Shown here: positions 1 through 9,321 of the stretch, piece by piece
How the letters are laid out: each line of letters opens with the position of its first letter
Position numbering within the stretch: the first letter of the stretch is position 1
Origin: Cephalotus follicularis
Taxonomy: Eukaryota > Streptophyta > Magnoliopsida > Oxalidales > Cephalotaceae
Length of the DNA stretch: 64,000 bases
Direction of reading: 5' to 3'
Assembly (NCBI GenBank): GCA_001972305.1
Contig: BDDD01000043.1
Coordinates: 607,717-671,716, forward strand
Program-made: the position numbers and the translations under genes
Notes under the pieces: model-generated
The model's database searches: none
Told to the model about the DNA's origin: nothing
What the model saw: the letters and a program-made list of their open reading frames with translations, nothing else

Positions 1-99
1 CCTCGGCTTTAGGAAGATCAATATACGCGCTCTAGGTATTATAGGCAGATGAGAGAAACATAGACATTCACTATTACACTATACAATACCAATCATTCA

Positions 100-310
100 G
101 TCACCGTGGCTCAACTCGGTCGGTGATCCATTGGCTCATCTCAGTTGGTGATCCAATGGCTCATCTCAGTCGGTGATCTATTCGACTATCTCGATGACCC
201 ACCTAGTTCAGCTCAATTTGGTGACCCATTAGGTCATCTCAGAAATAGCCTTACTGGCTCATCTCGGTGGTGATCCCCGTAGGGCTCATCTCGGTGGTGA
301 TCTAATACAT
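100..310. repeat. Degenerate short tandem repeat (ctcatctcggtggtgatc-like)
   Basis: About six to eight imperfect copies of a 25-30 bp unit with the core ctcatctcagtcggtgatc follow one another inside the LTR. Copies differ by substitutions and small indels, so the array is old or never homogenised. No coding potential is seen. Confidence 0.6.
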
Positions 311-439
311 TACATTACACTACACTACATTAACATTACACTACATTAACATTTCACTATGATGTCTGCCTTCATTTCCCTACACTACCTTCAGTTATCT
401 ATCACATTAATATTCTATTCACCTATTCATGCCAGCATA

Positions 440-1560
440 ATTTGCATGTTTATGACACATGCAATGACATGCACAAGTACATGGCGCATGCACAAGCCAT
501 ACTATTAGGGCGTACGCATCTCTGGCGCCTTCTCAATACACTAGGACACATGCATGCTCAGGACGCATGGATGTTTGGGCGCTATCTCGGACGCCAGTTA
601 CGGCTCGTATGCGTCTTGAGGGTGCACTGGTCGAGTACATGCTCTGTCGCATGTTATGGTTCACTCTTGGGAGCACGGATCGGCATGCATGGAGCACTAT
701 GGCGCAAAGCTCGGGCGCATGCATGCTCAGGCACACTACACTAGCGCCTCCACGGAAGCATGTCCTTGGAGGCATTGGCAATGGCTACTCGGCATATATG
801 GCGCATGATGGGCTAGGACGCACCACCTTGCATGCTCGGGAGCTCTGGCGCATGCCACCTCGGGACATATGGCACCTCGGGACTCATGGCACCTCGACGC
901 ATGTCACCTCGGCACATGGCACCTCAGGCGCCTGGTGGCGATGGTCGGGCGCCTACGTTGCATGATAAGGATGCATGCATGGAGATCTCGGCACCATCAC
1001 AATGGGGAGCTCGGCGCCGTTGCATGCTCTGAATGCATGCTTGGCTCCCCGGACATTCATTGTGGAGAGCTTGGGTGCATTCATTGGAGAGCTCTGATAC
1101 GTGCATGGCATGCTCGGGAGGCATGCACTGGACGCATTCAGTGGAGAGCTCTGGCATTTGGCACCTCGGGTGTCTTGGATGCAAGGCGCATGGCATGTAT
1201 GACGACTATGGTGCACTGCACCAGTGCGTCCTCGGCTGCGTGTCCTCAAACGCATGCATGCATAGGTGGTAGAGTGCATCCTCGGCACATGCATAGCAGA
1301 GCACATGCTCGGGTACATGGCATCTCAGACCCGTGCTCATGTCAGGGGAGGGGGCTCGGTTCCTTGGGCTTGAACAAGATGCATGCCTACCATAAAGAGC
1401 TCAGCACATCGGCGCACAGCATGCTCAGGCACCAATTTTTGGACGCATGCAGGGACGCATGGCATGGTAGGCACATGGATGCATGCTCGGGATGCTCGGC
1501 GCACAACTCTATAGAGCTCAAGACGCATATTATGGGGAGCTCGGCACATGCGATAATAGG
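440..1560. repeat. Array rich in GCATGC and GAGCTC palindromes within the LTR
   Basis: More than 1 kb is built from variants of phrases such as ggcgcatgcatgctcgg and ggagctcggc. The hexamers GCATGC and GAGCTC, both perfect palindromes, recur every few tens of bases. The base composition is GC-richer than the flanks. Several long open frames run through it on both strands (for example 869-1636), but they are low-complexity Met/His/Ala/Arg strings and look like by-products of the repeat. I see no gene here. Confidence 0.65.
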
Positions 1561-2261
1561 GCGCATGTGTTGCGTGCTTGTGCGTCATCCGACCCTTAAG
1601 CATAACATGGCATTTATTCAATCCTACAACCAGTAATACAGGGGTTCCTTAAATCCAACTCAGTCATTCTATCTATATACATTTTCCTACCACTACCAGA
1701 GCAATCATACCATAATAACATTCGTAAACAATACACATAAAAGGCAGATCCTACCTCAAATCCATTGGAGTCTGATTATGCTATCCTTTGCTCCCTCGTT
1801 CGTCCTTTACTTGTCTCTTTCAAAGATGGAGATGAGGGGAACTAAAAGGAAGGGGAGAAAGGGAGACAGGAACTCTCCAGATTGCTCCCTCTCTTTGTCT
1901 CTTTCTCTTCCAAAAACAGCAGCAGCCGTCCCCACTCTTCTCCTTCCCATTTTTATAGCCAATCCAAGGAAGGCTCTAGAATTTTTGAGACAATTCCAGA
2001 AAAATCCCTTACATTGTTAGCTGCCCAATTCCTCCATTCTCCTTTAATTCTATTTAGCCCAATACTCCATTTCCTCCTTTTTAACTAAATCAACCCAATA
2101 CCATAGGCCCATTCCGAGTCCAAAGGAAAACCCTTTGTTCATTAATTCAATTCCAACCCAATTAATAACATATTAATACCATTTTAAGCTCAATTTCTCC
2201 TTTAACAATTCTGCCCAGTCCAATAGCCATTGTTTTATATTATACAATTCTGGGTGGTACA

Positions 2262-2606
2262 AAGATACTCGGCATTTCCTAGGGGTATAATAATCATCTC
2301 TGCAAGTCAAGCAAAGCATTTACAACCAGGTCATATAAAAACTACAAAGCATCACATTACACAGATATGCCATTTTTACACTAAAAGAACCTTACTGCTT
2401 TCTTCTTTGTACAGTACCTGACTTAAGCATTGGAGAGTCCCCGGGAGTGAAACCTCCTGGTTCTTCGATTAGTTTGCTATTTGTGTGTAGGGAAGATCGT
2501 GAAATATTCAACCTAATACTATTCTCAGAGCGTTCAGTTCGTTTCCCTCTACAAATCAAACCCTTCCACGTAAGGGACTGTTGAGGAGTTGATTCTTGCA
2601 TCAACA
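2262..2606 (+). repeat. 5' LTR of the Tat element, 5'-truncated
   Basis: Matches 12392-12735 throughout, including the blocks gtgtgtagggaagatcgtg and ggagttgattcttg. It ends in ATCAACA, directly before the primer site. It lacks the first ~150 bp of the 3' copy, because the LTR-like sequence ending at 2261 interrupts it. Confidence 0.85.
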
Positions 2607-2626
2607 GTTGGCGCCGTCTATGAGAA
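2607..2626 (+). other. Primer-binding site of the Tat element
   Basis: The sequence gttggcgccgtctatgag follows the LTR end immediately. A tggcgccgtctgtggga-like site is the usual primer site of plant Tat/Athila-type gypsy elements. I did not assign the tRNA. Confidence 0.75.
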
Positions 2627-2651
2627 AACGTAACAAGAAGTCATTGTAATC

Positions 2652-4330
2652 ATGCCTCCGAGAAGAAACAATAATTCTGTAGCCACCGGAAGCCAAGCAC
2701 CTAAGAACCAACCTCCTACTACCGGTCAAGTTTCCGCTACAGAGCAAGCTCCCATTACTGGCAAGCAATTCAACCAGGTGCTCCAGGAAATGGGGCGTCT
2801 CACAACCTTGCTGGCGAGTAATCTTGTCAGCCAAAACCAGGCTGGTCCGAGCAGACTAGCCATCCAGGATCAGGCCGGTCCGAGCAGGCCAACCACTGAA
2901 GTTCAACAGCCCAAAGGGGCTAGACGAAACCTACCGAGAAGGGCCATGCGTCTTCCGAGGCTGTCGGAGATTGATACATCTTTGGGGAGGAGAATAGAGA
3001 TTAATACATCTCTAAGGACGGAGTCTTCAAGTGTGAGGGATCGTAGCTACAATCCCTAAGAGGACCTTCCCAAGCAGGACCCAATGGACGAGGATTACTG
3101 TATGGAGGTGGAACACACCCGATCACGCTCCTTAGCCTCTCGAAGGACTGAGACCCGACCGAGGAGTAGGTCGGACCATTCAGTCAAACTTGCTGGGTAG
3201 TCACAAGTTTCTAGCAACATTAGGAACATAAAGGATATCGAGCAGACCATGAACAAGAGGTTTGTCGATATGGAGAGAAGGCTCCGAGGAGCCGACCAGT
3301 TGAAGGGGTACATGTCCGAGGTACGAAATATCAACACCACTTCTTTCACACCCGAGATAATAAGGGAGCGTATCCCAAGGGGATTCCGGTTCCCGAGTCT
3401 CAAGGAGTATGATGGGTTCACAGACCTAATCCAGCATATGCGCTGCTACACACAAATCATTCTAGTGCACTAGGCCTCGGACACGGTCCCTTACTGAGGA
3501 TTCCCGGCAACATTGACTGGAGTATCCTAGTCATGGTATTCAACTTTGCCAATGGACTCGGTGGTGAATTTTGAACAGTTTATGAAACTTTTCGTTACCA
3601 AATTCCTCAACAGCACAACGCAGAGAAGGAATTCAAGTCATTTGATCAATGTGGTGCAGGGGAAGGATGAGTCCCTAAGAGACTACCTCACCAGATTTAA
3701 CAAGGATTCTCTAACTGTGAAAGATTTAGAACCATCCTTCACTCTGGAAGCTCTAAACAGTGGGTTGAAAGGCAACTCACCTTTCACCTTTTCTCTTATG
3801 AAGAAGCCCGCTCAGGATATGGCTGAACTCCTTAGAAGAGCCGAGAAATATGTGAATGCCGAGGAGGTAATGACAGCTAGGAAGCAAAAGACTTCTTGGG
3901 CGGGCCATCAGGTGGAGAAATAGGAGCACTCAGGAAATGCTCCAGGGAAGAAACAGAAGAGAAATGAGAGGTCAGAGATGACCAAAGATGATCTAAGGCA
4001 CAAACTCTCCAAAAGGGAGGAATCCCCAAAACGGGGAGCACCAATCCTTACTTACAACAATTTTTCCCCTCTCTTAGAGACGTGCACAAGGATATTGGCA
4101 GTGGAGAAGGACAAGGTCCCTATTCAATGGCCAGCACCACTGAGGTCCTCAGCTGAGAATAGGGACACAAATAAGTATTGCTGGTACAATCGTGACCACG
4201 GGCACGACACAGAGGAGTGCATGCATTTAAAGAATTAGATTGAGGACCTGATTCGGAAAGATCATCTGTGCAAGTATGTTGACAAGGATGCTTTCCAAGA
4301 AAGAAGGGAGTGCAAAGAATAAGCTCCACA
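2652..4330 (+). pseudogene. Tat gag (capsid/nucleocapsid), broken
   Basis: The start at 2652 opens a Pro/Gln/Asn-rich N-terminus (MPPRRNNN...), stopped at 3057-3059. Open pieces follow at 3249-3473 (capsid entry, IPRGFRFPSLKEYDGFTD), 3546-3923 (retrotransposon gag core, with FVTKFLNS and ESLRDYLTRF) and 3978-4238. The last ends in the zinc-knuckle-like CWYNRDHGHDTEEC typical of Tat gag. The pieces lie in several frames with stops between them, so no full protein is possible. Gag would form the virus-like particle and package the RNA. Family assignment is firm; exact borders are not. Confidence 0.85.
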
Positions 4331-4442
4331 TCAAGAAGAGGAGAAGCAGCCCAGGGGTGTGATCTGCACCATCTCTGGAGAGGTCGCATTTGGTGGCGAC
4401 CATAGCAGGGCACGAATAGCCTAGGCTAGACAGACCTTTGTT

Positions 4443-4925
4443 GTGAAACAATACCCGTATAGCAAAAGGTTGAAGTCAGGTGGAGATGAGGAGGTAATAT
4501 CCTTCTCTGAGGCAGACTATGAGGGAATATGTCTCCCTCATGATGATCTAGTGGTGGTGACTCTTCAAGTGGAACTATTCACTATGAAGAGAATCCTCAT
4601 TGATAGCGGGAGCTCAGCAGATATCCTTTACAAGCATACTTTTGATCAATTGAGAATACCGGCCGACAAACTAAGGCCCGTAAAAACTCCTTTAGTGGGC
4701 TTCGCAGGAGAGATGGTCCATCCTCTGGGATCCATCGACTTGTCAGTGGTTGCAAGTACGGCCCTACGCCAAACCTAGGTACAAATGACCTTCTTGGTGG
4801 TTGACACATCAAGCCCGTACAATGCAATAGTCGGGCGACCAGGATTGAACTTAATGGAGGCAATAGTGTCAATAAGGCACTTAGTGATGAAATTCCCAAC
4901 AAGGTTTGGTGTGAGAGAGGTCTGA
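4443..4925 (+). pseudogene. Tat aspartic protease
   Basis: An open segment at 4443-4778 carries the retropepsin motif ILIDSGSSADILY (catalytic Asp in DSG). The downstream GFAGEMVHPLGSI and, after a stop at about 4778, VVDTSSPYNAIVGRPGLN are the usual continuation of a Tat protease. In the element it would cut the Gag-Pol polyprotein. The reading frame ends prematurely, so the domain is interrupted. Confidence 0.85.
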
Positions 4926-5219
4926 GGAGACCAGCAGGTAGCTAGGCAGTGCTATAGGACTGCTATAATGGACAAGGGAAAGGAAAAAACACTTCCAATT
5001 ACAAATGTGGAGCTCAGAGGAGAAGTGGCGCCTGAGTGGCCACAGCCCGTTGAGGATGTTGTGCATGTGCCTTTAGAGGAAGGCAATGCAGAGAAAGTGT
5101 TCCAAGTTGGCTCACATCTTGGAGAGGTAGAGAAAAAGGGACTAATAACGTTCCTAAAAAAATAACAAATATGTGTTTGCCTGGTCAGTAGAAGAGGTTC
5201 CAGGAATCAGTTCATAGGT

Positions 5220-5925
5220 GATGGTACACAAACTAAGCGTAAATCCATTGAGGTCTCCAATTAGGCAAAAGAAAAGAAATTTTACCCCAGAGAGGAAATA
5301 GGTGATAGCAGACGAAGTCAATAAGTTGTTACAGGTGAGGTTTATAGGGAAGTGCATTATTCTGACTGGCTGATGAACCCGGTCCTAGTCAAGAAAGCTA
5401 ATGGGAAGTGGAGGATGTATATAGATTTTACAGACCTCAACAAAGCTTGCCCCAAAGATCACTTCCCTTTCCCAAAAATTGATTAGTTGGTGCATGAAAC
5501 CTCTGAATACAGAATGCTAAGCTTCTTGGATGCATACTTGGGCTATAATCAAATCCCTATGCATGGGCCAAACGAGAACAAGAAACTTTCATTACCGATA
5601 GGGGCATGTATTGCTACAAAGTCATGCCTTTCGGGCTAAAAAATGCTGGTGCAACCTACCAACGGTTGGTCAACAAGATCTTTGAACCTCAGATCGGGAG
5701 AAATATGGAGGTTTATATTGACGATATGCTAGTCAAAACACCATTAAGAAGTCCTCACATTAAAGATTTGGAGGATACCTTTGAAGTACTAAGGAAATAC
5801 AAAATGTGTCTCAATCCTTCCAAGTGTACTTTTGGGGTCACTTCTGGTATGTTCCTTGCGTTTATGGTTTCTAGCAGAGGAATAAAGGCCAACCCAGAGA
5901 AGATCTCGGTGATTCAGACTTGAAT
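5220..5925 (+). pseudogene. Tat reverse transcriptase
   Basis: The finger region (ANGKWRMYIDFTDLNKACP, near 5400-5450) and the palm with the catalytic VYIDDMLVKT (near 5713-5742) are plain. The piece 5606-5923 is open (MPFGLKNAGATYQRLV onward). In-frame stops (for example near 5485) and a frame change between the finger and palm parts break the domain. It would copy element RNA into DNA from the tRNA primer. Confidence 0.9.
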
Positions 5926-5979
5926 ATACAGAGGTTAAATAGCAAAATCGTAGCCATGAGCTGATTTGTTTCCAAGTCT

Positions 5980-6470
5980 GCAGAAAAATGTCTTCCCTTC
6001 TTTGAGGTGTTGAGAGATCCCAATGGATTTTCTTGGTAGGAAGAAAATCAAGTAGCCTTAAAAAAATTGAAGGAATACTTAGTTTCCCCTCCTCTGATAT
6101 CAAAACCAAGAGATGGGGAAGACTTGTATTTGTACCTTACGTCAACATCAGGCGCAGTGAGTGCAGTGCTTGTCAGGGAAGAGGATAAAGTTCAAAGCCA
6201 GTATATTATGTGAGCAAGGCTTTGAACGATGCTGAGGGGAGATATCCAGAGGTAGAGAAATATGCTTATACTCTGATTATTTCGGTGAGGAAGTTGAGGC
6301 CGTATTTTCAAGCCCACACTATGAAATTTTTGACAGACAAGCCACTTAGACAAGTGCTAGCAAAGCCAGACAAGTCAGGCAGACTAGTCAAGCGGTCTAT
6401 CGAGTTGGGCGAATACGATGTGAAGTTTGAGGCCAGACCAGCAATAAAATCATAGGTCTTGGCTGATTTT
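5980..6470 (+). pseudogene. Tat RT-linked RNase H (first RNase H)
   Basis: The text PPLISKPRDGEDLYLYL (about 6091-6141), then VSAVLVREEDKVQ and the piece 6210-6455 (ALNDAEGRYPEVEKYAYTLI, then ELGEYDVKFEARPAIKS) are the standard RNase H-like segment fused to gypsy RT. It would degrade the RNA strand of the hybrid. At least one stop lies between the two parts (near 6210). Confidence 0.8.
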
Positions 6471-6529
6471 GTTGGAGACAATACACTTACAGAGTGTATG
6501 GAACAAGACTACCCAGAAGATGAGAAGGG

Positions 6530-7079
6530 GTTATGGAAGTTGTCTGTTGATGGATCGTCCTGCATCTCTGGGAGTGAAGCAGGTTTGGTGTTAACTAGTC
6601 CAGATGGGTGGACCTTGGAGTAGGCTCTGAGATTTGGATTCAAAGCCACAAATAATAAAGCTGAGTGGGAAGCTCTAATTACTGGCCTGAAAATTGCAAA
6701 GCTCTTAGAGGTTCAAAAAATAGAAGCCTATAGTGATTCTAAACTGGTAGTTGGTCTGGTGAGTGGAGAGTATGAAGCCCGAGAAGATTCTATGGCTAAA
6801 TACTTAGACCATGTTCAGAGTTTAAGGTCGACTTTCCAAGTCTTGAGAGTTTTGAAAGTGCCTAGAGCAGAGAAAGCCAGAGCAGACCAGTTGTCAAAAA
6901 TAGCCCCGTCGGAGGAATTTGAGAAGAATCGAACCATGCTAGCAGACTACTTGGACATGCCCACCATTTCAGAAGTGGATGTGATGGATATTCATGTACC
7001 ACAAGAGCCGAATTGGATGACTCCTTTCATTTGTTGGCTAAGGGATGAGATTTTACCAGAGGACCAAGAGGAGGCATGA
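6530..7079 (+). pseudogene. Second, archaeal-type RNase H of the Tat element
   Basis: A second RNase H follows the first: LWKLSVDGSS (first acidic residue), NKAEWEALITGLKIAKLL (Glu), EAYSDSKLVVGLVSGEYEA (Asp) and ARADQLSKIA (last Asp). So the D-E-D-D set is present. A stop at 6621-6623 interrupts it, and 6759-7079 is open. Dual RNase H, the second resembling archaeal/plant RNase HI, is known from the Tat lineage and supports the classification. The downstream tail (TPFICWLRDEILPED) leads into the integrase. Confidence 0.8.
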
Positions 7080-8237
7080 AGATTGGTGTATAGATCCAAC
7101 ATATAACGATTCTGAGAAGGAATCCTCTACAAAAGATATTTTTCTTTCCCTTGGTTAAGATGCTTGACACCCTTAGAGGCCGACTAAGCACTAAGGGAGA
7201 TCCATGAAGGAGTATATGGAAATCACAAGGGGAAAAACCTTGTCAAACAAATTATTGAGGCAGGGCTATCTCTAGCGCACCATGCACCAAGATGCCATAA
7301 ACTTCGTAAGAAAATGTGATAAGTGTCAGAGGAACGCTAACATAAGCAGAAGACCATCAGAGCCTTTGACATCTATCACTGCCCTTTAGCCCTTTGCACA
7401 ATGGAGAATGGACTTCGTCGGACCACTTCCAATAGCAACGGGGCAGAGGAAATACCTCATTGTGGCAGTGGATTACTTCACCAAATGGGTGGAAGCCTAA
7501 CCACTAGCTACAATAACAGAGAAGAATACAGAAAGCTTCATATCATTTTTCGTTTCGGGGTCCCTAGAGTGATTGTCTCAGACAATGAGAAACAGTTTGA
7601 TTGCCAGGCTTTCTGAGACTTTTGTAAAGAATAAAGGATTGAGCATAGGCTTGCCTCAGTAGCCTACCCCTAGAGTAATGGCCAAGCAGAGGTCATTAAC
7701 AGAGAAATCATATCAGGGTTGAAAAAGTGCCTCGAAGATAGCAAAGGAAGATGGACAGAGGAGTTACCAAGTGTACTATGGGAATATAGAATCACTCCTT
7801 GGACCATAACTGGCGAGTCCCTATTCAGCCTTTGTTTCAGTTCAGAAGCTATGATACCAGTAGAAATTGGAATGCATTCACCTAAAGTTGTGCATTTCAG
7901 TGAAGAAAATAAAGAAAAAGGATTGAGAAACCTCCTCGACTTAGTGGAAGAGCTTAGAGATAAGGCAACCATCAAAGTAGCAGCTTACCAATAGAGAGTG
8001 AGCTGTTATTACAATAAAATAGTAAACCCCAAACCACTAAGGGGAGGAGACCTAGTCCTCTACAATGCGGCAATAGCTCATCCAACCGGTACCAGAGGAA
8101 AGTTAGATCCCAACTGGGAATGACCTTATAAGGTGAAAAGAGTGCTCTGACTAGGAACATTCAAACTTGAAACTCTGGGGGGCAGAGAGATTCCTAGGTC
8201 TTGGAAGGCCGAGCACCTAAGGAAGTACTATCAATGA
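7080..8237 (+). pseudogene. Tat integrase
   Basis: The N-terminal HHCC region is recognisable (EIHEG.YGNH...CDKCQR, about 7198-7335). The core begins with WRMDFVGPLP (7403-7432), and IVAVDYFTKWVEA follows at about 7459. The C-terminal part is open at 7719-7994 (LPSVLWEYRITP, then a SEAMIPVEIG-like tail), followed by a stretch ending LRKYYQ and a stop at 8235-8237. Stops and frame changes occur between these blocks. It would insert the cDNA into the genome. No chromodomain is seen, as expected for Tat. Confidence 0.85.
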
Positions 8238-9320
8238 CTAGTGCAAGTATGTAAATATGTTTAAAATTCAAGAGTATCAATAAAGATGAATTTTTTACTC
8301 AAAAAGCAGTTTCAAGATTATAGTTTCAAGTTTTCAAGGGACCGGAGGCCTAATGTTCAAGTAGTTAAACCTCTGAACAGCTACCTACTAGTTCCCTCAG
8401 TCAAGAAGCTTTAGTACAAACTTGTCAGACCAAGCTCCCAAGGGAGCAATCAGAGCAATCCTTTATACAGGACCAGAGCTCCCCAAGTCTCACGAAGACT
8501 TAAAACTCCTAAGTGAGTAATCAAAACAGACTAAGGTCTCAAACAGTCCGAGGTCTCAAATCCTAAAAGACTCCCATATGAGGAGTGCTAAAGACTCCCA
8601 TCCGAGGAGCGCCAAAGACTTCAAAGGGAGCAATACTAAAAGACTCCTAAGGGAGCAAAAGACTTATAAGGGAGAAATAAAAAAGACTCCCAACAAAGCA
8701 AACGTTGGTCGACAACACCATAAGAACTTGTCCGACCAGACCAATATCGTAACTTGAGAGGCGAATCCTAAGAACTCACAACGATTAAAGTTGTTGGACT
8801 GAGCACTTTAATACAAGTGCCCCTACGAAGGCTGCAAGCTCAGACGACTTGGTATGGAAAATAAAGGACTAGACGAGATCTTGGTAGGCAAACCCGTAAG
8901 AACTTGTATGACCAGACCTTTTACTTGGTTTGCGAACACTTAAGAACTCGCAAAGACCAAGTTTTCTTTGCCTAAGCGCTTTTGATACAAAGTGTCCTAC
9001 GAGGGCTAGAATGTTTAAGTAATTTGGTCTGAAAACTGTAAGACCACAATACAAGAAGTCTATAAAATAGACTAAATAAAATTCCTAAGGGAAATTGCAA
9101 TGGTCAAATGAAGCAGAAGTCAAGTTCTATTGCTTGCATCAAAATTTTCTTAAGGGAATTGTAAGTGCTAGAATAAAGCTAAAGAAGCTACAAAAGCTTG
9201 CAAAGCAAGAAAGAGAATATTCCCAAGGGAAGAAAAACATGTAGTGATACCAAAACTCAGTATTTTATTATTGATGTTCTGAGAAAGTTACAATGCAAAA
9301 GAAAACAAAAAAGTTACAAA
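8238..9320 (+). repeat. Repeat-bearing spacer between pol and the antisense gene
   Basis: Non-coding. At 8500-8700 the phrase aaagactcccatccgagga recurs in at least five degenerate copies about 20-35 bp apart. At about 8698-8865 and 8885-9030 two related ~160-bp segments lie in tandem (shared: taagaacttgt.tgaccaga, aagaactc.caa, acaa.tgyccctacga.ggct). Variable tandem repeats in this 3' region are known for plant Tat/Ogre elements. Confidence 0.65.
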
Positions 9321-9321
9321 A

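Larger units (their letters stand above)
1..2261 (-). mobile_element. Partial LTR of a Ty3/gypsy (Tekay/Del-like) element, truncated by window edge
   Basis: Non-coding. The right end reads ...ctgggtggtaca on +, the complement of a TGTA(A/C)CACCCAG-type LTR start, so I read this as the start of an LTR lying on the minus strand. It abuts, without spacer, a Tat LTR that lacks its first ~150 bp compared with the 3' copy at 12238-12735. The simplest reading is that this element inserted into the Tat 5' LTR and that its body lies left of the window. Pyrimidine-rich leader-like sequence at about 1780-1960 fits an LTR transcript leader on the minus strand. The family assignment is by LTR style only; no coding part is visible. 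Confidence 0.5.

Noticed and set aside
869..1636. 255-codon open frame and overlapping frames at 442-1318
   Set aside because: Low-complexity Met/His/Ala strings produced by the GCATGC/GAGCTC repeat; open frames exist on both strands and several phases, with no domain.
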